Assembly (NCBI RefSeq): GCF_036323735.1
Contig: NC_086029.1
Location: 15,243,857-15,307,856 of the forward strand
From: Rattus norvegicus
Lineage: Eukaryota; Chordata; Mammalia; Rodentia; Muridae
Direction of reading: 5' to 3'
Length of the DNA: 64,000 nucleotides
Shown here piece after piece: positions 24,501-37,641 of this stretch; position 1 is the first letter of the stretch; every line of letters begins with the position of its first letter. Made by a program: the position numbers and the translations under genes. Below the pieces are notes generated by a model. It was not told the DNA's origin and made no database searches. It saw nothing but the letters and a program-made list of their open reading frames with translations.

Positions 24501-27064
24501 AAATGGCCAGGTTCCTCTTTAACAGGACTGATTGCTGTGATGCTAACAGCTGTTTTGTCTACACATTAGCTTGTCTTCAGTGTTGACCAGGCTTAATTTC
24601 CCATCTTTGCAAAATTATACATTTTTCATCTTACCTCTCTATTCCTTCTCCATCTAAATCTGGGTAATACGTTGAATAATACCCAGGTCACCATGCTGCA
24701 TATCTTATCATGTCTTAAAATCGTTAACATAAATTTGTCTACACTTTTGAAATTCAGCCTCACTCAAAATTTCCAGATACAGCCAGAATGCAGCAGATTC
24801 TTTACTAAAATATATCATAAGTGTCTTTAATCAAGTGGTCAATAAAGTCCATGTTTCTTCTGAAAGCACATTTCTCTGTCCACATTTCTATCAGCAATAT
24901 AGGCTTCCTCACTTCCATAAGTTTAGAACGTTAAGTGCTGCCTGCAACATTCACGGGCAACTTCCAGAGCATTATTATTAGGTTATTTTAATATACTGGT
25001 GCACAGATAGTAATTTTTATTAAGGATTATTATAGCTTTTATTTAATAGAAATATCATGATCATTAAATGAGTTAATGTAATCTAATAATACAATATAAT
25101 CTATAATTTAATATACCTAGATCCCTCAGTTCAGGACACACACTATTATCTGCTAAGAATCCATTATTTTTTATTTGCTTTTATTATTATTTTCTTCTGT
25201 TTTTACTATGATAAAAAATAGATAAAATATCTAACTAAGAAGACAAACCTAAAGTTCAGTTTTATGACACACAGATGCCCAACTGTACCCTCAATATTAA
25301 TATTTAAGGAATATTTAAAATTAACTAACAGATACTTTGAAGTGTAAGAATACTTCTTACCCTTAAATTCCTGACACCTAATGAGCACTAAATTTGTTGA
25401 AGGTATACAGCCCTTGTGAGCTACTCACACAACTGTTTTCTTTCTTTGATTGATATTTTTTATCATTCATGTTAAAAATAAGGGTCAGTAGCCTATTATA
25501 AATACCGCGTGCAATGATGCTACCTGGTCATATCCCTATCCTAATTCCTCTACTTTAGCTTGAATGCAATCCTGAAATAACTAACATCAGTGGAATTACA
25601 ATTGATTGAAACATTACATCTAAAGTTGAAATTTAACAAATGATACTTCGTATCAGACATTTGTTGCCTTCTAAAACTACAATAAAGGAAATTTCTTACT
25701 TTTCATATTCTCAAGTTGCATTCGCGATGTGAAACATATTTGGTAATAACAGCTAAAAGTGAAATTCCTCTTTAAAAAATCAGTGTCAGACTTAGAGATA
25801 CCACTCTCAGTTTTAAGTTCTTCATCTTGTTGGAACACACCATTTTTCTATTAGATTTTTGATGGATTATATAAAGTATTCTCCAATGACAGAATCATCT
25901 GTGAGCTCTCTTTCAGTTTAGAAAAAACAGCATTGTTTGTACATGAATGAAGAAAGTTTTCCACGAAGGTCAAGTCAATGCCTCATCCTGAATCCATCCA
26001 GTTTCCAGTAAGTTTATTGCCCATCATGATTTCATGTCATTAGGAGTAGCAGTTCTAACAATGGTCATCTGTGGAAAACAGCCTTCAGTTTTACAACCTT
26101 GCTCAAGCCATTAACAATTGTTAGCTATTGGCATCTCTGTTTTAGAAGATTTCAGAAAACAAGGTTTCTGATGCTTCTTTCAACATGAGTTTTCTTTGGC
26201 ATTTTCTTGTTATGCAATTCTCTAGGTTGATGTAAGAAAAGAAAGTGGGTATTAACTTGGGAAAGCATGAATAATATGAAAGCATGACATATTGATTAAT
26301 GACAGAATAGCTCAATGAAAAGCAACCACAGATGAAGTGGGAAGGTGAATTTTTTAAATCACATGATAGCACTCTAAGATGCTAGTAGTTCAGTAATTCA
26401 TAGGAATAAGTACTGTTTTCCTCATACTCATTTTTAATCTTTCAGCAACATTTCTCTATGATACTATAAATGATGAATAATTATAAAACTCTTGAATCAT
26501 ACAGTCCTAAGATGTGCTACACTACTTACTTTGATCATGGCAAGTGAGTCCCTTTTGTAAGAATTATGCCCAGGAAAATTAGCATAATGAATGTTCATTT
26601 TCAATTTACTCCCCACCTATTTTTTTTCATACTAGAACACATTTCATGGAATGGTGACATCCAGGGTAGGTCCTCCCAACTGACTTAACCTAATCAGTAT
26701 GATCCTTCATGGACACACCCAGATACTAAACTAGTCTGCATAATCTCTCACAGAATACCCAGACCTTCTATTCCCTGTATGGTTGACCGTATCATACATA
26801 TAATCACAATCCTACGTAGAGATTGGACCACCTGCCTTTGTTCCATAGCAAAGAAAATATGTAACATACAAAAAGTAGACAATTCTTGTTCAAAAATAAA
26901 CATTTAGCCATAACTCCTCATCCAGTGATTGGTTCCTAAAAATTCTTATTCATTAGGGGAAGGTTCACATGGAGTCACTTTGAGTGCATGATTCACTCCT
27001 TATTCCAGGTAGCCCCTCTTGGGGAAGAGGAATTAGTATCAAAATACAAACAGCACAAGAGCTA
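21551..27064. other. Long AT-rich intergenic interval
   Basis: I see no gene across about 5.5 kb. A short (AT)n run lies at 23470-23486. The block 24190-24900 is somewhat less AT-rich but shows no long open frame or family that I recognise. All open frames are short and without domains. Confidence 0.4.
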
Positions 27065-27195
27065 TCCACAACACAGATTATCCATTTTACAGATAAGTCC
27101 ACTGAAGCTGTGTGAGATCAAAATTGTTGGTTCCACACAATAAATGAGCTAGGTTTGGAAGTCAATGTTCCTGCATGAATTCTGACCCAGAAGTC
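27065..27195 (+). mobile_element. MIR SINE relic
   Basis: The sequence ttatccattttacagataag, then actgaagctgtgtgagatca, agctaggtttggaagtcaat and tctgacccag follows the order of the MIR core and 3' flank (cattttacagatgaggaaac ... gtcacacagctag ... gaacccaggtctg). It is one of the better MIR matches in the window. Confidence 0.6.
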
Positions 27196-27649
27196 ACTTA
27201 TACTCAGTTCTTAAACAAGGAAGATAAAACATAAATGTTTAGATGGCTTGTCATTAAATACTGATCAGAGACAAATACTTATCAGTTACAGATGAGTTTA
27301 TTTCTACAATAATAATTATGTTAAATTGGATTCAACCAGTCTAGAAACAACATGTTTTTTACAACCAAAGATTTACCCCAAATTCTCTTTCACTGTACCT
27401 TTATGGTAGTACAATTATGGCTCAGACATGGAAAAGATATATTACCTACATTCTATTCCATTAAAGCTATAAAAATATGACTGATCCCTCCACACAACAT
27501 TCTGGAGGATGTTTATTTAATATTATCATCAGATTTAAATTAACCATCAGCTTCAATGTTTATTTTTACCCAAAGATATAATCATTTCCAATTTGTTGAC
27601 AGGTATTGCATCTTGGAGATAGAAATAATATACTTCGAGTGGAAGGAAG

Positions 27650-27865
27650 ATTCAAATGTTAACAGCACTTGTTGGTCTTGCAGAGAACCTAGGTTTAAAA
27701 TCTCAGCAAGTACATTGTATATCATAACCACTTGTATCTCCACTTCTGAGGTATCTGAAGCTTTCTTTTGAAAGGCAAACATACAGGATACAAACATATA
27801 TGCAGGCTTAACATAGGTGCATGCAGGTGAGATAGTCATACAAATAAAATGAAAACTTTTAAAAC
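27650..27865 (+). mobile_element. B3-like SINE
   Basis: Recognised by ttaacagcacttgttggtct, tgcagagaacctaggttt, ctgtatctccacttctgag-like sequence and gcaggcttaacataggtgca ahead of a caaataaaatgaaaa tail. This is the general plan of rodent B3 SINEs. It is diverged, and its 3' end abuts a large microsatellite. Confidence 0.6.
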
Positions 27866-27881
27866 CTCTCTGTTTCCTGTG

Positions 27882-27884
<3 letters not shown>

Positions 27885-27949
<65 letters not shown>

Positions 27950-27982
27950 ATGTGTGTGTGTGTGTGTGTGTTGTGTGTGTGT
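27885..27982. repeat. Compound (TC)n(TG)n microsatellite
   Basis: About 28 TC units run directly into a TG tract with minor interruptions. It is likely length-polymorphic. It sits just downstream of a SINE tail, a common birthplace of microsatellites. Confidence 0.95.
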
Positions 27983-28394
27983 ACTATGATTCATATTTGG
28001 AAGTCAGAGGATAACCTTAAATGTTTATTAGTTGCTTGAAATTTCTTTGGGACAGTGTTACTTGATGATTTCCATCTTTACAACGAGCAGACTAACCTGA
28101 AAGCTCCCAAGAATTCCTTTATCTCTATCTCTCACAGAGACACTGAACTTAGAGACACTTGCACAATACATACAGCTTTACATATGTTTTGAATATCTAA
28201 TTTCAAGTCATCAAACTGGCACACTGCTATTTCTCCAGCTCTCAGCTGTCAGAATTTTAAGTTTTGATTTTGTCGGATATTTTTGTGATCTTTATGTAAA
28301 TGGAAGCATAATGTCAATGTCTAATCTTAATGACTGTCAAAGTTATTAATTTAATAAAAGTCTTTCAATTGATCCTAGAGATCTCTTCTTTAAC

Positions 28395-28553
28395 AGATGC
28401 TTGGCTAGGCTTGCTCCACGTTCTAGAATTGCAGGTAGCTACCATATCCATTGGGCATGTACATATATTCTGGTGGTCCAGAAGTCCCAATACAAACTCA
28501 GTAGTTATGGCAAACTCCTTAACTACTGAGCCATCTCCTATGTCCCAAATACC
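28395..28553 (-). mobile_element. B4/RSINE-like SINE fragment
   Basis: On the minus strand it starts gggacataggagatggctca and gtagttaaggagtttgcc, the tRNA-like head. A part resembling the second half of composite rodent SINEs follows, with gtagctacctgcaattctag. The exact family is uncertain. Confidence 0.5.
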
Positions 28554-28559
28554 ATCCTG

Positions 28560-29796
28560 TTAAAGATTCTTCCTTGCAAATTGCATATATCTTTTATTCT
28601 GCCAATGTTTCAGAACTCCTGGAGAAGTTTTGAATTTGCCTAACACTTTATTCCTCTCATTCTGTCAGATTAAGTGTCCTGTATTCCATCCATATTTCTT
28701 CATTCTGACCACTCATCTCTAGTCCCAGACAATGTCAGAAAACAGGATTATGGCTAGAGGAAATAATCCCAACATGTCTGCCTTAACAATATAAAAGTTT
28801 ATTAATGGCAATGGCATTTAAATCACTGTCTCCCCACCCCTGGGGAGTTCTATGTGTGTCTATGAGAAATAAATCTAATATCTTTTCACAGTTCTTTTAC
28901 CAAAGGTCATTCACAACCACAACATTGATGAAATAAAGAAAAAATAATACTGAAATTTAAAATATGTATGATCAGAGTTGAATAACTGTGCCATATTTTA
29001 TACCAAACAGAGAAGTGCTCAGAATTCATAATCTATGAATGGTTCAAATTTTGGGAAATTTCTTAGACTCCTTTCTCCAGGAGCTATAGAAAGGACATGT
29101 TAGCCATTGTTTTACTGATACTATTTTTAGAAATATTAATTATTTCATGAATGCCTAATTTTTAATTCAGTCTCTTATTTTGCATAAGCATTCAATAATT
29201 CTTTGTTTCCACACTGAATAATCTTTCATGATTATCTCTCCTACTTAGAGAATATATGCAGTAGCACAGAAAGCATAACATACTCAGTGGACTGTTTACC
29301 TAGCTTTCATGAAGTTCTGGATCCACTATGTAAGATAAGACATGGTGGAACACTCTTTTAGTTCCAGGAATTAGGATTCCAAGGTTATCTTTTGTTACAC
29401 AATGTATTTACCAGCCTGAGGTACTTGCAAACTTATCTCAAAAAAGTGAAAACAAAAGAAAAAGCATGTCACGATGGCTTGTATTAATTATTATATACAA
29501 TTAACAGAGAACTGAGATAGATTGATATACATGTGATGTTGTTATGGCTCTAAGAATAAAATGACAATACTTAATTGCGAAAGAAAAGCAAGTAATGTAA
29601 AGGTATGTATTTGAAACCATTATAGAAAGGGGAGGCCAAAATTCTAAGAATCTTGAAAATAAGTATGATGCCATAATAATATGGAATAAATAATATCCTT
29701 TGATCTTGTACAAGGAAACAGGAAGGAACTGCACCACAACAGTCAAATAACAGTAATAGGCATCACTACTCACTGATAACTTTGAACATCAGTGAT
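28560..29796. other. Intergenic, nothing identified
   Basis: This is AT-rich sequence between a SINE relic and a young L1 tail. No feature can be supported. Confidence 0.4.
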
Positions 29797-30687
29797 CTCA
29801 GAAAATGTGGTACACAATGGAATATTACTCAGCTATCAAAAACAACGACTTTATGAAATTCGTAGGCAAATGTTTGGAACTGGAAAATATCATCCTGAGT
29901 GAGCTAACCCAATCACAGAAAGACATACATGGTATGCACTCATTGATAAGTGGCTATTAGCCCAAATGCTTGAATTACCCTAGATGCCTAGAACAAATGA
30001 AACTCAAGACGGATGATCAAAATGTGAATGCTTCACTCCTTCTTTAAAAGGGGAACAAGAATACCCTTGGCAGGGAAGAGAGAGGCAAAGATTAAAACAG
30101 AGAATGAAGGAACACCCATTCAGAGCCTGCCCCACATGTGGCCCATACATATACAGCCACCCAATTAGACAAGATGGATGAAGCAAAGAAGTGCAGACCG
30201 ACAGGAGCCGGATGTAGATCTCTCCTGAGAGACACAGCCAGAATACAGCAAATACAGAGGCGAATGCCAGCAGCAAACCACTGAACTGAGAATAGGACCC
30301 CCGTTGAAGGAATCAGAGAAAGAACTGGAAGAGCTTGAAGGGGCTCGAGACCCCATATGTACAACAATGCCAAGCAACCAGAGCTTCCAGGGACTAAGCC
30401 ACTACCTAAAGACTATACATGGACTGACCCTGGACTCTGACCTCATAGGTAGCAATGAATATCCTAGTAAGAGCACCAGTGGAAGGGGAAGCCCTGGGTC
30501 CTGCTAAGACTGAACCCCCAGTGAACTAGACTGGTGGAGGGAGGGCAGCAATGGGGGGAGGGTTGGGAGGGGAACACCCATAAGGAAGGGGAGGGGGGAG
30601 GGGGATGTTTGCCCGGATACCGGGAAAGGGAATAACACTCGAAATGTATATAAGAATTACTCAAGTTAATAAAAAAAAAAAAAAAAC
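29797..30687 (+). mobile_element. Young L1, 5'-truncated 3' end
   Basis: It begins within the ORF2 C-terminal codons (from cagaaaatgtggtac, with a 6-bp loss just after). It ends ORF2 at about 29958 and carries a complete young-type 3' UTR with a G-rich tract (about 30536-30605). It ends aagttaataaa plus a poly(A) of about 16. It is almost identical to 9302-10241 and to the 3' UTR of element C, so it is a recent insertion. I saw no clear target-site duplication. Confidence 0.93.
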
Positions 30688-30865
30688 AGACTAACAGAAG
30701 TCATTAAATATAGGATCCATTCTGCTTTACCGAAAAAAAACCTCATTTTTAGCATCAAAGATGGACATCACCTCGGAGTAAAGTGATGAAAATAGATATT
30801 CCAAACATATTGACTAAAGAAGCAAGCTGATACACCCATTTTATTATTTAATAAAATAAGTCTCA

Positions 30866-30962
30866 GGGCTGGGGATTTAGCTCAGTGGTAGAGCGCTTGC
30901 CTAGGAAGCGCAAGGCCCTGGGTTCGGTCCCCAGCTCCGAAAAAAAGAACCAAAAAAAAAAA
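30866..30962 (+). mobile_element. ID element (BC1-derived SINE)
   Basis: This is a rat ID SINE descended from the BC1 RNA gene, itself related to tRNA-Ala. The Pol III A box (tagctcagtggtagagcg) and B box (gggttcggtcc) are intact, followed by an A-rich tail. The 8-bp target-site duplication aagtctca lies at 30858-30865 and 30963-30970. The ccccagctccg variant distinguishes it from the BC1-like ctcagctccg copy at 58937. Confidence 0.95.
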
Positions 30963-31293
30963 AAGTCTCAAATCAAAACTAGTCAGAAAAAATGGAGAAG
31001 GGCACTATATATTCATCAAAGGGAAAATCCACAAAAAGGACAATGCAATTCATAAAATGTTTGTACCAAATACAAAAGCACCCAAGCTAATAAAAAAAAC
31101 ATTTCTACAGATAAAATCACATGTTGACAGTCACACACTGATAAAGTGTGACTCCAATGCCCAACACTTGTCAGTAGACAGGCAATCCAGACAAAAATCC
31201 AAACAGAAATACAGAAGCTAATTGATATCATAAACCAAGTGGACCTGACATATTCACAAAGCCTTTTAGCCAATGTTCTCAGTGTATATATTC

Positions 31294-31393
31294 TTTTTTT
31301 TTCTTTTTTTCTTTTTTTTCGGAGCTGGGGACCGAACCCAGGGCCTTGTGTTCACTCGGCAAGCGCTCTACCACTGAGCTAAATCCCCAACCC
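31294..31393 (-). mobile_element. ID element (BC1-derived SINE), opposite orientation
   Basis: This is the reverse complement of an ID SINE with a long pyrimidine tract at 31294-31319 (the A-tail on the other strand). It has an exact 16-bp target-site duplication, ctcagtgtatatattc, at 31278-31293 and 31394-31409. The anticodon-region part differs from the 30866 copy (gccgagtgaacacaagg). It lies about 330 bp from that copy and inverted to it. Confidence 0.96.
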
Positions 31394-31539
31394 CTCAGTG
31401 TATATATTCCTAAATGCACCACTACAAGCTGCTCTGTAGAATGATCCTTGTGTGTATGTGCTTTCAGAGATGACCACTAAGTATGCAATCTTCTACTTAT
31501 GGCGTTTCTTATAGTTTTGTCCTGGATATTCTTTTTCTT

Positions 31540-32120
31540 TTTTGTGGTTTTGTTAATTATTATTAGTTCATTGAGAATTCCACACAAAATATTTTGATCA
31601 TATTCACTGAATGCCCTAATATTATTCAAATCCATCCCTATTTCCAAGCCCACCAAACTGGAGATTTGCATTTTTTTAAACTGGTCACATCTAATCTGCG
31701 ATGCCCATGTATTCTTTGATATGTGATCTTCTACTGGAGCATTACATGTTTACTAAGGTATGGATTCTTAAACAAAACTGACTTTCCCTTTCCCAGTTGC
31801 TGTCAACTGCCAATGGCTCCTCATCTAGGGATGGAGCTTTCTGCCCATTCCTGTCTCCATGTTGGAATTTGTAATGGTTTGATTTTGTACGTGTTTGGGC
31901 ATGCTATTACAGTCCATCTACGCAGCTTCCCTGTTGTGTCCAGAAGCTACTGCTTCTTTGTAGTCATCTACCACTTTTGGCTCTTACTTTCTTTCTCCCT
32001 TCTCTTCTGCAACTATATCTGAGTCTTTGGTGAAAGGGTTATGATATGGATGACCCATATAGTCTAAGCATCTTGCAGTATCTTATCTTCTGTACCTTGA
32101 CCAGGGGGAGTCTCTGTGTT
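31540..32120 (-). mobile_element. Old L1 3' UTR (Lx-class), antisense
   Basis: Plus-strand landmarks include tcattgagaattccacacaa, ttttgatcatattcactgaa, agttgctgtcaactgccaat, ttcctgtctccatgttggaa and tgtccagaagctactgcttc. They match the reverse complement of an older murine L1 3' UTR. It is decayed and non-coding. Confidence 0.55.
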
Positions 32121-33164
32121 AATCACTACCTATAAAAATATTAAACCTCTGTGCCGAGGGTATAGACATGCATTAATATGAGACTCCATGTCATGTGGGT
32201 AGGTTATAGGATCTCATGTGGAGAGGGGTCAGAGTTGCTCCTGTCTTTTCAAATGAATATTGAGTTCTTTTCCTGTATCTCAGTGGGAAGGTGAGTTGAG
32301 GGACCGAACGAAAGCTTGCTTGGATGCTGCTTTTCACTGTGAAAGAAGAAGCCATCTTACATTTCACCCATTGTCTTATGTTCTCTGATAGCAGATGTCT
32401 TTTAGTTCACCCTGTGCTGCTGTTTTATTTTATTAATGATGAGGTGATAGATATTAAGTAAAATACATTAGCTGATGTTTACAGAGGTCAATATGTCCAA
32501 AACCAGGGTGACATTCGTTGAAGAACTTCTCTTAAATCCATGATGGGAGGGTAGAAAGACACACAAAAAATTAGACAGTGTCAAACTTTCCTTTTCAGAA
32601 TAGCACCAGTATCATTGATAAGAATATAATCCTCATAGTCTCATCTCTTAGGAATTCTACCTTTTTATGTTGTTACAATGGCAAAAAAAAATTCAATGTG
32701 AGTTTCAGAAAAAAGAAACATTCAAAAAACACAATGATGCCCTTGCAACCGGTTAGTTTGAAAACATGGGAAAATCTTAGACTCTTAACAATTTCTGACT
32801 CTACAAGAACAAAGCCAGCATCCAAGTGCTTGGGTATATCAGCAATGGAGAGTAAGCTTTGATCATTAGAGTTAACTAAAAATACTAAGAATACAATTAG
32901 TAGCATATCATAATTAAAGTTAAAACAATCTTCCTGAGTTTCAATATGGTTTATAGTTATTATAATCACTTTGATTCATTTTGGTGTTCTTTGTAATCTT
33001 TTTCTGTTTTGACTATTATGTTTCTAAACTACTTAATATTATTCAAAATGTAGTGACTATTAATATTTTTGCATGTATATGTACATGTCCATGAAGATGT
33101 GTGTCGTGTACATGTATGTGTATCATGATTTAGAGGACATAGGTCAAGGTTGTATGCCTTAATC
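32121..33164. other. Intergenic, nothing identified
   Basis: No gene or repeat family could be supported. Overlapping short open frames on both strands near 32580-32970 have no recognisable domain. Confidence 0.4.
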
Positions 33165-33300
33165 TGTTACACTAAACCCTATTTCTTAAGACAGGGTCTC
33201 ACCCTTTACTGAGACCTAACTGAATTGTCTAGACTGGTAGAGCAGTAAGCCCAGGGCTTCTCCTGTCTCCAATTCCCTAGAACTACAAAAATTATAGATT
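33165..33300 (-). mobile_element. B4/RSINE-like SINE relic
   Basis: The plus strand reads agacagggtctcacccttta, gtctagactggtagagcagt, cccagggcttctcctgtctc and ccctagaactaca. This is the reverse complement of the distal half of a B4/RSINE-type composite SINE. It is diverged. Confidence 0.45.
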
Positions 33301-33407
33301 TCATCATTAGATTCAGATTTTTATGTTGATTGTGGTGATAAAACTGAGGTCTTTATATTTGTGTCAATACTTTAAAATCTAAACAATGTTTGTTCAGTGT
33401 TTACTTT

Positions 33408-33838
33408 TTTCTCCTCTTTATTAAATTTCTTATTTACATTTCAATTTTTATACCCTTTCCTGGTTTCCATGATAAGATCCCCCTAACCCCTCCCCCTCCA
33501 CTTCTATATGGGTGTTCCCCTCCCCATCCTCCCCCCATTACTGCCCTCCCACCAACAATCACGTCCACTGGGGGTTCAGTTTTGGCAGGACCAAGGGCTT
33601 CCCCTTCCACTGGTGCTCTTACTAGGCTATTCATTGCTACCTATGCAGTTGGAGCCCAGGGTCAGTCCATGTATAGTCTTTGGGTAATGGCTTAGTCCCT
33701 GGAAGCTCTGGTTGGTTGGCATTGTTGTTCATATGGGTCTCAAGCCCCTTCAAGCTCTTTCAGTCCTTTCTCTGAATCCTTCAACAGGGGTCGCGTTCTC
33801 AGTTCAGTGGTTTGCTGCTGGCATTCGCCTATCTATGT
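33408..33838 (-). mobile_element. L1 3' UTR fragment, antisense
   Basis: This is an about 430-bp piece of L1 3' UTR in reverse complement: ctttattaaatttcttattt, the C-rich tract at about 33478-33560, then the ORF2-proximal parts to gctggcattcgcctatctat. It is similar to the first part of element C's transduced segment, so it belongs to the intermediate-age subfamily. It is 5'-truncated with no coding sequence. Confidence 0.88.
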
Positions 33839-36800
33839 AGGGTATTATTATTTTTTAAACCTAGAAAAATAACTCTTAACTCTTGAATGTATATAATGTG
33901 ACTGGACTTATTTATATTGCTTTAGAAAAAACGAAAATGATTTTAAAGTTTCTTAGAAGAATGATTTCTATTATAAAAACATATATCATAGGCATTAAAC
34001 AATTCATCTCTATCTGAAGTTAGAAAATGGAGAATGCCACATCAAATCAAAACTTGTTTAGATTAAAGCTATACTTTTTAACTGTCATGGTTTAAAATAT
34101 AAAAAGTAATGAGATATTTCTACAAATATCTCCAATACATTTAAATGTGAAAGCAGTTATTTTAGGAGATTTTTTACAGTCTCAGAATCAGCACCTCTTT
34201 TCACTCCTAACACCTCCAGCATCTCATCAACACATAAGGCATCTTTTGTCTTCTGTCAGCCAGTAACATCTAATATGCACATTGCATCCAAGTCTGTCTT
34301 CCAGATTTATATATTTGTACTGTTCATATATCCATCTTAAGCCATGAAAATAGCTCATGGTGTATTCATTAAAATCTCAAAGTACTTTAAATGCTCTACA
34401 ATACACACTTGTCTTCCTAATATAGACTTTTCAATTTCTTCTCACCTTTGCTTTTCAATATCCAGTGTTTCTAAACCACGTTTTACTCTCTTCTATCAGA
34501 GATTACTATTCAATTAAATTAATCCAATTCTCCTGTGTCCACACAGCTGCATGTTTATTAATACTAAGATTCATGCACACCTGTACATTTGCCATAGATT
34601 TGGTTGCCTAGTTCGTATCCATATACCTTATTTCTTACATTTTACCTCATAGGAAAGCCCTCTGATTCCAAGATGAGGACATAGCCTCTTTTAATACACT
34701 GTAGCATGTGTAACTTCTTTTGAACACTTGGAAGGATTTAGTTTAATTACATTGTAAGTATAATGATAACAGTATAACTAATTCCTGATTGATATACTAG
34801 AATGTGAACTTGGAGGGGTTGACACTATTCTTTTATGTTCATTCTATATCTCTTTATACTTGATAAAATCTTGATATCTGCAATAATGTTGAATGAAGGA
34901 AGGAAGGAAGGAAGGAAAAATGATTAAAATAAGAGTTATAGAAAAATACCAAAGAATTCAAAAGGTAGTAAAATTAACTTTCTCCTGTTCTGAGTTGTTA
35001 TAAAAAAGTCAAAGAGAAATTTAAAGTACATATAAAATACATAGGGAATTTGATGGGTGTAGATGAAATGTGTTTAATTAGATCAAGATTAAAACTAGCA
35101 AAAGCTGAAATAATCTTGGGAAGTTAGCAATGCATTGTGGAGCACAAGCCACATCCTGAAGGATAAACATGAAAGTTTGCTGATCAGAAATATAGTTGGA
35201 AAATGAACTTAATCGGCAGAAGACAATGTGTCTAGAAATTCAGAGACCATTAATAAATGTATATTCAGCTAATATGCAAGTATATGCCTGGAATAATAGA
35301 ATATAAAAGTTAAAACTGAGTCAAAGCTTGTCTACTTCCCTATGATTAACAGATACATTTGAAATATCAACTAGTGAAGAGATCCATGCAAAATCACAAA
35401 TAGATCAGAGATGAAATTAGGCAAGAACCCAGGTCTCTTCGCTATTGAGGACCACTGGTTCTTCTCAGGGATTCATTAATATAATAACCAGTAATAAAAT
35501 GAACGCTACTCACTTTCATAAATAAACCTGAAAACACAGTTTTGAACTGTGGAATAGATTCCAAATAGAGGAGCTCATTCTTTCACAGACAGTACAAGAA
35601 TTTTAGGTATAGAGAAGTTCATAACTTTTTAGTGTAATTCATTATCACATGATATTAATTTGTTTACTTCTCATAATATGTACTAAAGGATTAGAATGTG
35701 TGTCTTTTCATGGTCTGTAAACTATCCATCAGTAAGGAATAATTTATGACATAATTATGCAATTTTCATTCTTTTTAAATAAAAATGTATAAGGGGTTCT
35801 TTGGCCATAGTAGAAATAGCTAAATATCAATCATATAGATACAAAGTGGACAGATTATACATGTACATATATATATATGTATATATATATATCATATCTT
35901 TACTTTGAAATCATTTTGAGTATAAGACTATTAAAATCATGGCTCATTTCAATATGAAGATTATTGACTTCAAATTTGTTAAAAGGGAAAAAAATAGTAA
36001 TTTGATTTTCTGGTTTGAAAGAGCAATGGCATGCATACCTTTGATTTTTTTTTTCTCTTGTACTAAAAGTAGGCCAAAATCACTAGTACAGAATCTTTGG
36101 ATTGACTACTATTCCTAATAGTATTTGTTTATTACTATTTTAAAAGGCTCACATCAGCATACTTATGGTAGTTTCTAGGATAATCTGACACTCTATTTAG
36201 AATATTGTGATGGCAGTATCACTCATCAAGCCCACTAGCCTGTCCTCAAATGTATAACAAAGCTGGAGGAGAAAGAACAGAAGAGTCAGGTACCATTATT
36301 CTGTTTATAACATCATGAAGTCCTTCATTTTATTGTGTTCTAATTGTGAAATCTCTGGCAATAGTCGCTATCTATCTGTCCCCAGAAATGGTAACCTCGA
36401 TTTCTGAGCACACTGATTTGTTCTGAACATCTAACCTGGCATTTGCTATTTTCCAGGTCTTTGGTGTATGACTCAATCCACAGAGTCTGCTTTGCCTGGT
36501 AACTTAAAAATTATACTGAAAATATGATAATAGTAATTATCATTTTCATTCTAAAATAGATAATTTTGATATGCTTGTAATGAATTCCTCACTGCCTTTT
36601 TCTTCTGACTCTCTTGTCCACGATAATGATTGTGTTTCCTATTTATACAGAGTATTAGAAGATATAATTATATTCTGGTTTTCTTGTTGAAGCTTATGTA
36701 TATATTTAAGACTATTTGGATATTTATGACTTTGGCTATCAAGTAAATATAACTTTTTTATTTGATCAGACTCAGGAATAGTATCTGTTAGTTCATAAAG

Positions 36801-36895
36801 CACAGGTGTATGTGATGATTATGAATGATCACAAAGATCTCCAATTCAATAAAATGATAGGTGAAATTGACTTAAAAGGAGACTATTGCCACTGT
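33839..36895. other. AT-rich intergenic interval
   Basis: No gene is seen. The interval holds an (AAGG)n run at 34895-34917, an (AT)n-rich run at 35861-35895, and a possible MIR 3' fragment at 35375-35450 (gatgaaattaggcaagaacc followed by caggtctcttcgctattgag). Confidence 0.4.
35375..35450 (+). mobile_element. MIR-like relic
   Basis: aaaatcacaaatagatcaga, then gatgaaattaggcaagaacc and caggtctcttcgctat, follow the MIR 3' half order (gtcacacagctagtaagtgg ... gaacccaggtctctctgact). Confidence 0.4.
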
Positions 36896-36909
36896 AGTCT
36901 TTGACTCTT
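36896..36909 (-). repeat. Target-site duplication, 3' side of element B
   Basis: agtctttgactctt is repeated exactly at 41966-41979. It abuts the poly(T) start of element B. Confidence 0.93.
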
Positions 36910-37641
36910 TTTTTTCTGTTTTTTCTTTATTAACTTGAGTATTTCTTATTTACATTTCTAATGTTATTCCCGTTCCCGGTTTCTGGGCCAACATCCCCCT
37001 AAGTCCTCCCCTTCCCCTTCTTTATGGGTGTTCCCCTCCCCATCCTCCCCCAAATTACCGCCCTCCCCCCAACAATCACATTCACTGGGGGTTCAGTCTT
37101 AGCAGGACGAAGGGCTTCCCCTTCCACTGGTGCTCTTACTAGGCTATTCATTGTAACCTATGAAGTTAGACTCCAGGGTCATTCCATGTATGGTCTTTGG
37201 GTAGTGGCTTAGTCACTGGAAGCTGTGGTTGGTTGGCATTGTTCATACGGGGTCTCGAGCCTCTTCAAGCTCTTCCAATCCTTTCTCTGATTCCTTCAAC
37301 GGGGGTCCTGTTCTCAGTTCAGTGGTTTGCTGCTGGCATTCACCAATGTATTTGCTGTATTCTGGCTGTGTCTCTCAGGAGAGATCTACATCCGGTTCCT
37401 GTCGGCCTGCACTTCTTTGCTTCATCCATCTTGCCTAATTGGGTGGCTGTATTTGTATGGGCCACATGTGGGGCAGGCTCTGAATACGTGTTCCTTCTGC
37501 CTCTGATTTAATCATTGCCTCCCACTCCCTGCCAAGGGTATTCTTGTTCCCCTTTTAAAGAAGGAGTGAAGCATTTGCATTTTGATCATCCCTCTTGAGT
37601 TTCATGTGTTCTGTGCATCTAGGGTAATTCAAGCATGTAGG

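Noticed and set aside
30866..30962. tRNA gene
   Set aside because: The A and B boxes are tRNA-like, but the A-rich tail, target-site duplication and BC1-type body identify an ID SINE.
33390..33695. Proline-rich 101-codon plus-strand open frame
   Set aside because: It is the reverse complement of the G-rich tract of an L1 3' UTR. The same peptide recurs over the other L1 3' ends.
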